Below, piece after piece: positions 33,512 through 42,082 of a DNA stretch of 64,000 bases (the first letter of the stretch is position 1; each line of letters opens with the position of its first letter). Location of the stretch: contig NZ_JBEPOK010000001.1 in assembly GCF_040546765.1 (NCBI RefSeq), forward strand, positions 2,728,001 to 2,792,000, given 5' to 3'. The position numbers and the translations under genes were made by a program. This stretch comes from Arthrobacter sp. OAP107 (GTDB lineage Bacteria > Actinomycetota > Actinomycetes > Actinomycetales > Micrococcaceae). Below the pieces are notes generated by a model. It was not told the DNA's origin. It worked only from the letters and a program-made list of their open reading frames with translations, and did not search any database.

Positions 33512-34126
33512 ATGGTTGCAACGGCGGAACGCGGAACGGCGCAAGCCATCCGTGATGAAGCGGCAAAACTGTTCTTCGAGCGCGGATACGACGGGACCAG
33601 CCTGAGGCAGGTGGCCTCCGCCGTCGGCATCATGGTGGGCAGCCTCTACAACCACATCGAGAGCAAAGAACACCTGCTGCTGCAGATCATGGGCGGCATC
33701 ATCGATGACCTCATGGACAGTGCGCGAAAGGCCGCCGAGGTTGACGGCGACGCCGTGGACAGGCTGCAGGCCGCCCTCGACGCCCACCTGCGGTTCCATG
33801 CCGAGCGTGCCCAGGAAGTATTCATCGGCAACGCCGAACTGCGCTCCCTTTCCGATGACGCCCGCAAAGTCGTCATCGGAAAGCGGCACGAGTACGAACT
33901 GTTCCTGCAGGACCTGATCGAAGAAACCGGCCGGGCAGGCCTCGCCGAGGTCATCGACGCCCGCATCCACATGTACAGCATGGTCGCCCAGGCCACCCAC
34001 ATCGCGTCCTGGTTCAAACCCGGCGGACGCATGTCCCTGGACGACATCGTCGCCGTCTACACCAAACTCGCCCTCCGGGAACTCAACGTCGCGGACGCCG
34101 ACGCACGGGTCGACCGGCGCCGCTGA
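33512..34126 (+). CDS. TetR family regulator (first paralogue)
   Basis: The 204-residue protein starts at ATG 33512, six bases after AGGTGG; GTG 33503 is possible but lacks this site. The helix-turn-helix reads AKLFFERGYDGTSLRQVASAVGIMVGSLYNHIESKEHLL. The ligand domain continues AHLRFHAERAQEVFIGNAELRSL and ASWFKPGGRMSLDDIVAVYTKLALRELN. It is strikingly similar to the TetR at 41308 (same length, no gaps). It overlaps nothing and converges with the ligase at 34136. It likely controls the acyl-CoA regulon through the shared operators. Confidence 0.9.
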   Translation: MVATAERGTAQAIRDEAAKLFFERGYDGTSLRQVASAVGIMVGSLYNHIESKEHLLLQIMGGIIDDLMDSARKAAEVDGDAVDRLQAALDAHLRFHAERAQEVFIGNAELRSLSDDARKVVIGKRHEYELFLQDLIEETGRAGLAEVIDARIHMYSMVAQATHIASWFKPGGRMSLDDIVAVYTKLALRELNVADADARVDRRR

Positions 34127-34135
34127 CGCGCCTGC

Positions 34136-35527
34136 CTAGGGCAGGGGGCGGATTCTGGGGTCACCGTTGCCGATCCAGTCCAGAAACATCCGGCGACTGA
34201 TCTTGCCCCGGCCGGTCAGGGGCAGTTCGTCCAGGAGATAGTAGCGCAGTGGCTTCCTGTCCCGGGTCATGACTTCGTCCAGCCCCGAACTGAGCCAGGT
34301 GGCGGTGAGGCCTCCGCAGGAGGGAACAATTCCTGCCACGATCCGGCTGCCCCGCATATCGTCCGGCATGCCGGCCGCGACGGCCGTCTCGACGCCGGGA
34401 ATCGATGCCAGGGCCAGTTCCACCTCATGAGGGTAAACGTTTTTGCCTGAGGTGATGATCATGTCTGAACTCCGGCCGAGTATGTGGAGGCTGGAGCCGT
34501 GGAGGTACCCTCGATCGCCGACGGTGTGATGGTCGCCGAGGCGGCGGAAGGCGTTGCCGTCATCGCCCCAGACGTACCCCCGGCACACCATCGGGCTTTT
34601 GATGCTGATATTTCCGGGGGTTCCGTCCGGCACGGGGGTCCCGTCAGTGTCGAGGATCTGCACCTGCACGCCGGGGAAAGGGGACCCGACGGCGGTCCCG
34701 GCGGCGTCGAGTGACATTCCCGGGGCGAGGCCGCGGCCGGACACGAAGCTCAGTTCGGCAGCGCCGTAGTACTCGAAAATCGTGGCATTGGGTGCCCAGC
34801 GCCGGGCGGCTGCCAGGGTGCGGGCGTCGAGTTTCGATCCGGCACAGATGATGGTGCGGATGGCGGAGCCGTCCACGCAACCCGTCAGGCCGCGCTCACT
34901 GAGGAGCCGGAGCAGGGTGGGGACAAGAACCAGCCGCGTGATGCCATGGTGCGCGATGACCTCGTGCGCTGCTGCGATATCGAACTTTCCCAGTGTGTGG
35001 AATTCGGTCCCGGCGTACAGACACTCGGACAGGGCGTAGAGGTTCAGGCTCGCCGAGAGTGGTCCGGGGGCAAGGGTCTTATCATTGGGCCTGAGATCGA
35101 AAAACCGGATGGAGGCTTCAAAGGACGCCGCCCAGGACCGGCGCGACCGGGTGAAGGCCTTTGGTGTGGATGTGGTCCCGGCGGTGAAACCTATGAGGAA
35201 AGCAGAGTCGGGTTCCCCGTCTTCCAGGATCGTACCTTCGGCCCTGGACGGCGGGGGAAGTCTGCGGCTGATCTCTTCCCGTGCCTGGGCGGTCCAATCC
35301 GGGTCGAGAACGGCAACCTGCCGCCCCTTGGCGACGCCAGCGCAGTAACCGGCCGCGAACTGCGTCGAGTTCGGTGCGGACAGGACGCAGGTTTCGGGGG
35401 TGTCGGGGAGCAGTTGCTCGGCGGCTGTCTGCAGTTCCGCCCAGGTGAGTCCCCGGCCGTCCACGGCGACGGCCGTGCCGTCGGGACGCAGTTCTGCCCA
35501 CGTCCGGAGTCTGTTCAGGAAAGGCAT
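34136..35527 (-). CDS. AMP-forming acyl-CoA ligase (short form)
   Basis: The 463-residue adenylating enzyme has the P-loop FTAGTTSTPKAF, motif A5 EYYGAAELS, DRGYLHGSSLHILGRSSDMIITSGKNVYPHEVE, and the C-terminal catalytic Lys in PLTGRGKISRR. It should activate a carboxylic acid to its CoA thioester. At 463 residues it is shorter than the usual 500-550, mainly in the N-terminal domain. It is last in a six-gene minus-strand operon that starts with a second, longer ligase. Two ligases suggest two acids of different size or two stages of one pathway. Confidence 0.85.
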   Translation of the reverse strand: MPFLNRLRTWAELRPDGTAVAVDGRGLTWAELQTAAEQLLPDTPETCVLSAPNSTQFAAGYCAGVAKGRQVAVLDPDWTAQAREEISRRLPPPSRAEGTILEDGEPDSAFLIGFTAGTTSTPKAFTRSRRSWAASFEASIRFFDLRPNDKTLAPGPLSASLNLYALSECLYAGTEFHTLGKFDIAAAHEVIAHHGITRLVLVPTLLRLLSERGLTGCVDGSAIRTIICAGSKLDARTLAAARRWAPNATIFEYYGAAELSFVSGRGLAPGMSLDAAGTAVGSPFPGVQVQILDTDGTPVPDGTPGNISIKSPMVCRGYVWGDDGNAFRRLGDHHTVGDRGYLHGSSLHILGRSSDMIITSGKNVYPHEVELALASIPGVETAVAAGMPDDMRGSRIVAGIVPSCGGLTATWLSSGLDEVMTRDRKPLRYYLLDELPLTGRGKISRRMFLDWIGNGDPRIRPLP

Positions 35528-35628
35528 GGGTATCGTCCGCTCTCGTCGTGGAACGGGCGGGCCGGCCGCATTGCTGCTGACCGGCCTGCCCTGTTCACGA
35601 GCTTGGGCTTTGGTGTTCGGACAAGGGC

Positions 35629-36108
35629 CTAGGCGTTGGAGGGAACCTCAGCTTCGGCGTTCTGGTTCCTCTTCATCAGCGCGGTGCGGCGTACCACGCA
35701 GACCACGTCGCCGTGCTGGTTGTAGCCGCGGTGTTCGATGCCGACGATCCCGGTCTCCGGCCTGGAATTGGAGACGCGCTTGTCCAGCGCCTCGGTCTCC
35801 ACCCGCAGGGTGTCACCGAAGAAGACGGGCTTGGGGAATTCGATGTCCCGGAAGCCGAGGTTTCCCAGGGTGGTCCCGAGCGTTGTGTCCTGGACGGGAA
35901 TCCCCGTGACGAGTCCCAGGGTGAAGATGCTGTTGACGATCTGCTTGCCGTACATGCTCTGTGCCGAGAATTCGGCGTCCAGGTGCAGCGGCTGCACGTT
36001 CATGGTCAACGCCGTGATCAGCAGGTTGTCCGTCTCGGTGACGGTCCGTGTGACTTCGTGGCGGATCACTTCGCCTACCTGGAAGTCTTCGTAATACATT
36101 CCGGCCAT
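35629..36108 (-). CDS. MaoC-like hydratase, mesaconyl/itaconyl-CoA hydratase-like
   Basis: The 159-residue hot-dog protein reads MAGMYYEDFQVGEVIRHEVTRTVTETDNLLITALTMNVQPLHLDAEF, with the hydratase-type Asp/Asn and His region, then YGKQIVNSIFTLGLVTG. This is the form often found next to CitE-like lyases. In mycobacterial leucine breakdown a MaoC protein hydrates 3-methylglutaconyl-CoA and a CitE-like protein cleaves the product; in itaconate breakdown a similar pair acts on itaconyl-CoA. The CitE-like gene lies 44 bases upstream here, so one of these roles is plausible. Confidence 0.85.
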   Translation of the reverse strand: MAGMYYEDFQVGEVIRHEVTRTVTETDNLLITALTMNVQPLHLDAEFSAQSMYGKQIVNSIFTLGLVTGIPVQDTTLGTTLGNLGFRDIEFPKPVFFGDTLRVETEALDKRVSNSRPETGIVGIEHRGYNQHGDVVCVVRRTALMKRNQNAEAEVPSNA

Positions 36109-36152
36109 GGTGTGTCTCCTGTTTGGTGTGGGCCTGGTGGCTTGGTTGATTC

Positions 36153-37022
36153 TTAGTTGCTGCCGGCGAAGGCCAGTGCCTGGCGGGCGTGGTTGGCATG
36201 GGCAAGGTCGATGTGGTCTCCGCGGTAGGAGACGGCGCCGTGCCCTCGGCTCTGGCCGTCGTCGAAGGCTTCGACGAGCCCCTGGTAGTAATCGCGCATT
36301 GCCGGGGACAGGCCGTAGGACTCGTTGGCGACCGGGGCGTGGGTGGGATGGATCAGCACCTGGCCGGTGTAGCCAAGGCCGTGGTTGGCTGCGGCGAAGC
36401 GGCGGAGGCCTTCCAGGTTGCTGACCTCCTGCCAGAGGCCAAGGACGATGCTGCGCAGACCTGCTGCCCGGGCCGCCAGCACGACCTTGCTGCGCAGGTA
36501 GAGCGTCTCTGTTCCTTCTGCGGTCCAGCTGAAGCCCACTTCGCGGGAAACGTCGGCGTCTTTGGCTGCCGCCGCCATCACTCCGCCGACCCGGGGCCCG
36601 GCCAGGATCTCGTCGACCTTGCTGATGGATGCCGCCGTTTCCAGGGACGGAATCAGCTCCACCGTTCCCCTGGATATCCCGTGGGCGATTTCGGCGGCGG
36701 TGACAAGGGCGTCGAAGCGGACGACGTCATCGCGTGAGAACAGCTTGGGCAGCAGGAAACCGGTCAGGTTCGCGTGCGTGGTTTCTGCGATGTCAGCGCC
36801 GAAGTGAACGGTGTCGAGGGCATTGGGACGGATGAGGACACCCTTGTCCCCGGTGTGGACGCTGAGGGCGTCGCGGGCGTTGGCCCGGGCCAGTGCCTTG
36901 TCCGCCTCCGGGACGGAGTCCTCCAGGTCGATAATGATGGCGTCAGCCTCGGAGGCAAGGGCCTTGTCGATCCAGCTTCTCTTGTGGCCGGGGACGAAAA
37001 GGAGTGAACGGTAGGGTTTCAT
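36153..37022 (-). CDS. CitE-like HpcH/HpaI-family acyl-CoA lyase
   Basis: The 289-residue protein starts MKPYRSLLFVPGHKRSWIDKAL and has the family's metal and substrate residues: IIIDLEDSVPEADKALAR (Glu, Asp), RPNALDT, and ELIPSLETAASI. These lyases split 3-hydroxy-acyl-CoAs such as citramalyl-CoA, malyl-CoA or HMG-CoA to acetyl-CoA and a keto acid. It overlaps the stop of the biotin carboxylase by one base (TGATG) and precedes a MaoC hydratase. This arrangement matches the accA1-maoC-citE module of Mycobacterium tuberculosis. Confidence 0.87.
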   Translation of the reverse strand: MKPYRSLLFVPGHKRSWIDKALASEADAIIIDLEDSVPEADKALARANARDALSVHTGDKGVLIRPNALDTVHFGADIAETTHANLTGFLLPKLFSRDDVVRFDALVTAAEIAHGISRGTVELIPSLETAASISKVDEILAGPRVGGVMAAAAKDADVSREVGFSWTAEGTETLYLRSKVVLAARAAGLRSIVLGLWQEVSNLEGLRRFAAANHGLGYTGQVLIHPTHAPVANESYGLSPAMRDYYQGLVEAFDDGQSRGHGAVSYRGDHIDLAHANHARQALAFAGSN

Positions 37023-38788
37023 CAGTTGGCCCCTTCCAGGACGAGCTGGGTCAGCAGGGTTCCGGCTGCCATCGAGTCGCCGACACCGGCGTGAATGGGA
37101 CCGACGATGCCGGCGGCCGGCGCCTGAATCGGGTTCTCCATCTTCATTGCTTCCAGGACGAACAGGATGTCTCCGGTGGTGACGGCCTGGCCTTCTTCGA
37201 CGTTGACCTTGATGATGGTTCCCTGCATGGGTGCCTTGACGCTGCCGTCGCTGGCTTTGCCCTTGCCGCGGGCACGGGTGCTTCGCGGGCGCTGGCCGCC
37301 GGCTGCTGCTTCGTCCATGGGTGCAGCAGCGACGGCGGCGACGGTGCTGGTGTTTGCGCCGGGGCGGTCGGAGAACTGCGGAATGATGTAGAAGCGTCCG
37401 CCGACTTCGACCTCGTTGCGGGCCAGGGGTTCGTCTTCGGGTTCGTCCGAGAAGTCGACGGTTTCTTCGAGCCAGCGGGTCGTGAAACGGGCTGACTGGA
37501 AGTCTTCGTGGCGCACGACCTGCAGGGAGGCAGGGACGGTGGTGGGGACGCCACGTACGACGAGCCGTTCGAGGCCGTCTTCGAGCCTGGCCAGGGCGGT
37601 TTCGCGGTCCGGCCCGTAGGCGATGAGTTTGCCGATGAGGCTGTCGTAGAACGGAAGCACTTCATCCCCGCTGTGGTAGCCGGCGTCGAAGCGGAGGCCT
37701 TCGCCTTCGGGGGGCGTGAGTTCCTCGATGAGGCCGGGCGCCGGAAGGAAGCGGCCCCCGGCCACGTCTTCGGCGTTGATGCGGGCTTCGATGGCCGCGC
37801 CGTGCGGCGTCAGGCGGTCCCGGATGCTGAGCTCCTCGCCGGCTGCCACCCGGATCTGCTCGGCGATGAGGTCCACCCCGTGGACCATTTCGGTGACCGG
37901 GTGTTCCACCTGGATGCGGGTGTTCATTTCGAGGAAGTAGAAGTTCTCGCCCTCCACCAGGAATTCCACAGTCCCGGCACCGGCGTAGCCGACGTGCTGT
38001 GCCAGCCGGACAGCGGCCGCACCCATGGATGCCCGCAGCTCCGGGGACAGGCCCGGGGCCGGGGACTCTTCGATCAGCTTCTGGTGGCGGCGCTGGACGG
38101 AGCAGTCCCTGTCACCCACATAGACCGTATTGCCGAGCTTGTCGGCGAAAACCTGGACTTCCACGTGCCGTGCACTGGTGAGGTAACGCTCCAGGTAGAC
38201 CTCGCCATTGCCGAATGCCGCCGTCGCTTCGCGGACCGCGGCCGCGACGGCTTCCTCTGCCTGCGCTTCGGATTCGACCAGGCGCATGCCGCGGCCGCCG
38301 CCGCCGGCAGAGGCCTTCACCAGGATCGGATACCCGTGTTCGGCGCCGAAGTCGATGACGTCTCCGGCGCCGGTGATGGCGTTCTTGGAGCCCGGGGCGA
38401 GCGGCACCTCGGCAGCGACCGCCACTGCCCTGGCGGCAACTTTCTCGCCCATGGTCGAAATCGCCTCAGGGCTCGGTCCGATGAAGGCGAGCCCGGCATC
38501 CACGACGGCCCGGGCGAAGACGGCGTTCTCGGAGAGGAAGCCGTATCCGGGATGAATTGCCTCGGCGCCGGTTTCGAGTGCAGCGGCAATGATGCGGTCG
38601 ATGTTCAGGTAGTTTTCGCTTGCCGGGCCGGCGCCGAGATCCACCGCATTATCGGATTCGCGGACGTGCAGGGATGCCGAATCGGCTTCGGAGTGAACGG
38701 CTACTGACTGGATGCCGAGGGACCGGCAGCTGCGAATAACGCGGACAGCGATTTCGCCCCGGTTGGCGATCAGGATTTTGCTAAACAT
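37022..38788 (-). CDS. Acyl-CoA carboxylase alpha subunit (biotin carboxylase plus BCCP)
   Basis: The 588-residue protein has an N-terminal biotin carboxylase (ANRGEIAVRVIRSCRSLGI, ATP-grasp loop KASAGGGGRGMR, EMNTRIQVEHPVTEMVHGVDL) and a C-terminal biotinyl domain with EAMKM, Lys549. It carboxylates biotin; the transferase partner is the beta subunit at 45623, about 7 kb away in another operon under the same operator type. The alanine-rich linker before the biotinyl domain (about 480-510) is typical. The enzyme may act on 3-methylcrotonyl-, propionyl- or geranyl-type CoA esters; 3-methylcrotonyl-CoA fits the neighbours best (inference). Confidence 0.9.
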   Translation of the reverse strand: MFSKILIANRGEIAVRVIRSCRSLGIQSVAVHSEADSASLHVRESDNAVDLGAGPASENYLNIDRIIAAALETGAEAIHPGYGFLSENAVFARAVVDAGLAFIGPSPEAISTMGEKVAARAVAVAAEVPLAPGSKNAITGAGDVIDFGAEHGYPILVKASAGGGGRGMRLVESEAQAEEAVAAAVREATAAFGNGEVYLERYLTSARHVEVQVFADKLGNTVYVGDRDCSVQRRHQKLIEESPAPGLSPELRASMGAAAVRLAQHVGYAGAGTVEFLVEGENFYFLEMNTRIQVEHPVTEMVHGVDLIAEQIRVAAGEELSIRDRLTPHGAAIEARINAEDVAGGRFLPAPGLIEELTPPEGEGLRFDAGYHSGDEVLPFYDSLIGKLIAYGPDRETALARLEDGLERLVVRGVPTTVPASLQVVRHEDFQSARFTTRWLEETVDFSDEPEDEPLARNEVEVGGRFYIIPQFSDRPGANTSTVAAVAAAPMDEAAAGGQRPRSTRARGKGKASDGSVKAPMQGTIIKVNVEEGQAVTTGDILFVLEAMKMENPIQAPAAGIVGPIHAGVGDSMAAGTLLTQLVLEGAN

Positions 38789-38833
38789 GGTGGTTCCTTG
38801 TCATGAGTAAGAAAGAGTCGGCAGCGCCGGTGG

Positions 38834-39655
38834 TTAGCGGGCGACGCAGCGGTTGGCGGTGGCACCGAGGGTGTTGATGCTGGTTTCAAGCACGGAATCC
38901 GGTTCGAGGAATTCCTTGGGGTTGCGTCCGTCCCCGACACCGCCCGGGGTTCCGGTGAGGATGACGTCTCCGGGCCGCAGAGTGGTGATCGCCGAGATGT
39001 ACCGGATGAGTGCCACGGGCCCGAAGACCAGTTCCGAGGTGCGGGAGTGCTGTTTGGTGTTGCCGTCCACGGCGCAGCTGATGTCCAGGTCGGGCTCGGG
39101 TCCAGTTTCATCGACGGTGACGAGGTAGGGGCCGAGAGGCGTCGTCCTGTCAAAGGTCTTCCCTTGGAGCCATTCGGGGGTGCGGCGCTGGAAGTCGCGT
39201 GCCGAAACATCGTTCGCCACAGCAAATCCGGCGATGGCGTTGCGTGCCGCGCTGTCGTCGGCGTGGCAGACGGCGGAGCCGATGATGACTGCCAGCTCGC
39301 CTTCCCAGTCGACGCTGCCGGAGCCGGGTGGGAGCACGATATCGTCGTGGGCCCCGATCAGCGAGTCTGAGAACTTGGCAAACAGGGTGGGGTATTCGGG
39401 CAGGTCCCTGCCCATTTCCAGGATGTGGTCCCGGTAGTTCAGGCCAACGCAGATGATCTTGCCGGGGCTGGTGACCACGGGGGCAAAATCGGCCTCGTCG
39501 ATGCTGACGGGCGCGCCGGCAACGTGGCTGGACCACTCCGGGGATCCGGCCTGCAGCCAGGCCCCTACATCGGTAAAGTCCAGCGGCATCAGTTTGCCGC
39601 CGTCGATGGCAGCGGCGCGCGTTCCACTCCCGGTGCGGATGGTTGCGATTTTCAT
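38834..39655 (-). CDS. Fumarylacetoacetate hydrolase family protein
   Basis: The 273-residue protein starts MKIATIRTGSGTRAAAIDG and has the FAH fold marks ICVGLNYRDHILEM, the metal-binding segment DWEGELAVIIG, NDVSARDFQRR and the tail LRPGDVILTGTPGGVG. Family members hydrolyse or isomerise 2-oxo-acyl compounds, or decarboxylate oxaloacetate. The ATG at 39655 overlaps the ligase stop by four bases (ATGA). An FAH enzyme in a CoA-based operon is unexpected and hints at a ring-derived diketo acid. Confidence 0.87.
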   Translation of the reverse strand: MKIATIRTGSGTRAAAIDGGKLMPLDFTDVGAWLQAGSPEWSSHVAGAPVSIDEADFAPVVTSPGKIICVGLNYRDHILEMGRDLPEYPTLFAKFSDSLIGAHDDIVLPPGSGSVDWEGELAVIIGSAVCHADDSAARNAIAGFAVANDVSARDFQRRTPEWLQGKTFDRTTPLGPYLVTVDETGPEPDLDISCAVDGNTKQHSRTSELVFGPVALIRYISAITTLRPGDVILTGTPGGVGDGRNPKEFLEPDSVLETSINTLGATANRCVAR

Positions 39656-41187
39656 GCGTTCCACCCCAGATTCACTTTCAGCTGGCTCTTGACGAGCTTC
39701 CCTGCAGCCGATCGGGGCAGTTCCTCGGGTCGCATGAACACCATTTTCTTGGGGATCTTGTAGCCGGCGAGGTGCTGGCGAAGGAAGCCGGAAAGTTCGG
39801 CCGCGTCGGTCTGGACTCCGTTGCGAAGTACGACGACGGCCCGGACTTCCTCGTCCCATTTGGGGTCTGGTACGCCGACCACGACGGCTTCCAGGACAGA
39901 GGGGTGAAGGTGCAGGACCTGCTCAATCTCGGCGGAATACACGTTCTCGCCGCCGGTCTTGATCATTTCCTTGAGCCGGTCGCGGAAGTAGAGGTAGCCG
40001 CGGTCATCGCGGGTGGCGAGGTCGCCGGTGTGCAGCCATCCTCCGCGCAGAGCCTCAGCTGTTGCGTCAGGGCGCCCGTAGTATCCGGTCATGACGCCGG
40101 GTCCCCGTACGCAGATCTCCCCCAGTTCCCCGGCGGGGACTTCCTGCCCGTCCGGGTCCTGCAGCTGGGCCTCGACCAGAAGGTATTCGGTGCCGATGGA
40201 TCCGTCCACGGCGGGGTCAAGCATGTCGGCAGGCTTGAGGCGGCTGACCATGGGTCCCGCTTCGGTAAGCCCGTAGCGGAAGTAGAGGTCGGCCCCGGGA
40301 AGCATCTCGGTGAAGAGTTCCTTGTCCGGCATCCGGAGCAGGCCTGCCCCGGTGTGGACGCTTTTGAGGTTCTTGCGGATTGCCGGGTCCTGGAGCACGC
40401 CGCGGTCCATGAGCCGGCGCATCATGTTGGGGATCATGAACGTATTGGTGATCCGTTCCCGGCCCACCAGGTCCACGACTGACTCGTCGCTGAACTTTTC
40501 CGCGATGACGCTTGTGGCCCCGGCGATGAAATGCGGGACCAGCCAGCACAGCAGGGCCGCGGAGTGGAACAGGGGCGTGACGATAAGTCCGCGTTCGTTG
40601 GGCCGGCTGCCGACGCCGCAGTCGTACATCTCGTTGATGGCGTTTGCCAAGGCTGACCTGTGGGACAGGACGACGCCCTTGGGGGTGCCGGTGCTTCCGC
40701 CCGTGTAGATGATGCACAGCGGCGACTCGGGTGTTGCCGTGTCCTCTGCCGGGCCTGTCCCGATGCGGAGGGCATCGATTTCGGCGCCTTGCCGGATAAC
40801 GAGCGGCAGGGATTGTCCGCTTTCGGCGACGATGTCCAGGGCCTGCTCAAGCAACGGCAATTGGGCCTCTTCCACCAAAATGACTTTGGCTTCTGTCTCC
40901 CGGATACCGGCCGCGAGTTCGGCCGGGGCCCACCGCCAGTTGTAGGCGATGTACACGCCGCCGGCGGCTGCTACCCCCAGGAACGCTTCGGCGTTGAACA
41001 CCGAGTTGCCGGCCAGGACACCTACCCCCGCCCCCGGACCGACTCCGGAACCGCGCAGCCCCCTGGCCAGTTGCCAGGCCCTTTCCGCGGCTTCGCCAAA
41101 CGTGACTCTGCCGTCCACGCCGACGAACGCTTCCCGTGAAGGATTGCGCCGGCTGTTCAGGCGAATCCAGTCTCCAATAGTTCGCAT
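39652..41187 (-). CDS. AMP-forming acyl-CoA ligase (full length)
   Basis: The 511-residue enzyme has P-loop IYTGGSTGTPKGVVLSH, A5 YGLTEAGPM, hinge TGDLATRDDRGYLYFRDRLKEMIKTGGENVY and catalytic Lys in LPRSAAGKLVK. It is first in the operon 41187-34136 and would make the CoA ester that enters the pathway. AGAGAGG precedes the ATG, and an operator-like site lies 62-82 bases upstream. Confidence 0.88.
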   Translation of the reverse strand: MRTIGDWIRLNSRRNPSREAFVGVDGRVTFGEAAERAWQLARGLRGSGVGPGAGVGVLAGNSVFNAEAFLGVAAAGGVYIAYNWRWAPAELAAGIRETEAKVILVEEAQLPLLEQALDIVAESGQSLPLVIRQGAEIDALRIGTGPAEDTATPESPLCIIYTGGSTGTPKGVVLSHRSALANAINEMYDCGVGSRPNERGLIVTPLFHSAALLCWLVPHFIAGATSVIAEKFSDESVVDLVGRERITNTFMIPNMMRRLMDRGVLQDPAIRKNLKSVHTGAGLLRMPDKELFTEMLPGADLYFRYGLTEAGPMVSRLKPADMLDPAVDGSIGTEYLLVEAQLQDPDGQEVPAGELGEICVRGPGVMTGYYGRPDATAEALRGGWLHTGDLATRDDRGYLYFRDRLKEMIKTGGENVYSAEIEQVLHLHPSVLEAVVVGVPDPKWDEEVRAVVVLRNGVQTDAAELSGFLRQHLAGYKIPKKMVFMRPEELPRSAAGKLVKSQLKVNLGWNA

Positions 41188-41248
41188 CGTTGCCTCTCTG
41201 GAACGAAATTCAGCTGCCAGAAGCTACCCACGCTGGCGGCTCCTGCAA

Positions 41249-41269
41249 TACGAACAAGCGTACGTCCGA
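41249..41269 (-). promoter_or_regulatory. TetR-type operator before the ligase operon
   Basis: TACGAACAAGCGTACGTCCGA, here quoted in part as ACGAACAAGCGTACGT, matches the shared core. It lies between the ligase start and the end of the second TetR gene, so it can only serve the ligase operon. Confidence 0.6.
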
Positions 41270-41307
41270 ACGCGCGGATGCGCAACGCTCCACGCCGTGC
41301 GGCTTCC

Positions 41308-41922
41308 TCAACCCGGTCGGTGGGGTACGTCCGGGACCGCGGGGATGTTCAGTTCGCGGAGGGCGAGTTTGGTGTAGACGGCGACGATTTCGTCCAGGGA
41401 CATGCGTCCGCCGGGTTTGAACCAGGACGCGATGTGGGTGGCCTGGGCGACGAAGCTGTAGACGTGGATCCTGGCGTCGATGACTTCGGCGAGGCCGTTC
41501 TTGCCGGCTTCTTCGATGAGTTTCTGCAGGAGAAGTTCGTATTCGTGGCGTTTTTCGATCACGACTTTGCGGGCACCCTCGGAGAGTGACCGGAGTTCGG
41601 TGTTGCCGATGAACACTTCCCGGGCCCGCTCGGCATGGAAGCGCAAATGCGCGGCCAGGGCGGCACGGAGCCTGTCCACGGCGTCACCGTCCGTCTGGAC
41701 CGCGCGCCGGATGGAGCCCATGAGGTCATCCATGATCCCGCCCATGATCTGCAGCAGCAAATGTTCCTTGCTGTCGATGTGGTTATAGAGGCTGCCCACC
41801 TTGAGTCCCGAGGCAGCCGCCACCTGGCGAAGGCTCGTCGCGTCATAGCCCCGCTCGAAAAACAGCCTGGCCGCCTCAGTGCGGATGACGTCAGCACTGT
41901 TCCGTTCGATCAACACCGTCAT
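41308..41922 (-). CDS. TetR family regulator (second paralogue)
   Basis: The 204-residue protein starts at ATG 41922 (GGAAAGG upstream); GTG 41931 is an alternative. The DNA-binding half, AARLFFERGYDATSLRQVAAASGLKVGSLYNHIDSKEHLL, and the ligand half, AHLRFHAERAREVFIGNTELRSL and ASWFKPGGRMSLDEIVAVYTK, align without gaps to the TetR at 33512. Recognition helices are nearly identical (SLRQVA and GSLYNHI), so both probably bind the same operators. It is divergent from the ene-reductase gene, with an operator between. Confidence 0.9.
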   Translation of the reverse strand: MTVLIERNSADVIRTEAARLFFERGYDATSLRQVAAASGLKVGSLYNHIDSKEHLLLQIMGGIMDDLMGSIRRAVQTDGDAVDRLRAALAAHLRFHAERAREVFIGNTELRSLSEGARKVVIEKRHEYELLLQKLIEEAGKNGLAEVIDARIHVYSFVAQATHIASWFKPGGRMSLDEIVAVYTKLALRELNIPAVPDVPHRPG

Positions 41923-42039
41923 TGCCTGCACCTTTCCGTTTGCGCGTCGTGTTCATTCCTGGACCTGCGCGCCCCTTTGGCGCCGGCGCCCGCCGGTTCA
42001 CGTGTTGACTTTCGCGCCGCAAACTCGTTCACTGAAATG

Positions 42040-42060
42040 CGAACGTACGAACGATCGTAC
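42040..42060. promoter_or_regulatory. TetR-type operator between the TetR and ene-reductase genes
   Basis: The stretch holds GCGAACGTACGAACGAT and contains a perfect arm pair GTACGA-N4-TCGTAC (42045-42060). It lies 23 bases before the TTG start of the ene-reductase. Confidence 0.55.
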
Positions 42061-42082
42061 TCCTTTTTATGTGAGGTGTGTC

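Noticed and set aside
37508..38707. 399-codon plus-strand open frame opposite the biotin carboxylase
   Set aside because: Shadow of a well-conserved gene; low-complexity composition and no ribosome binding site.
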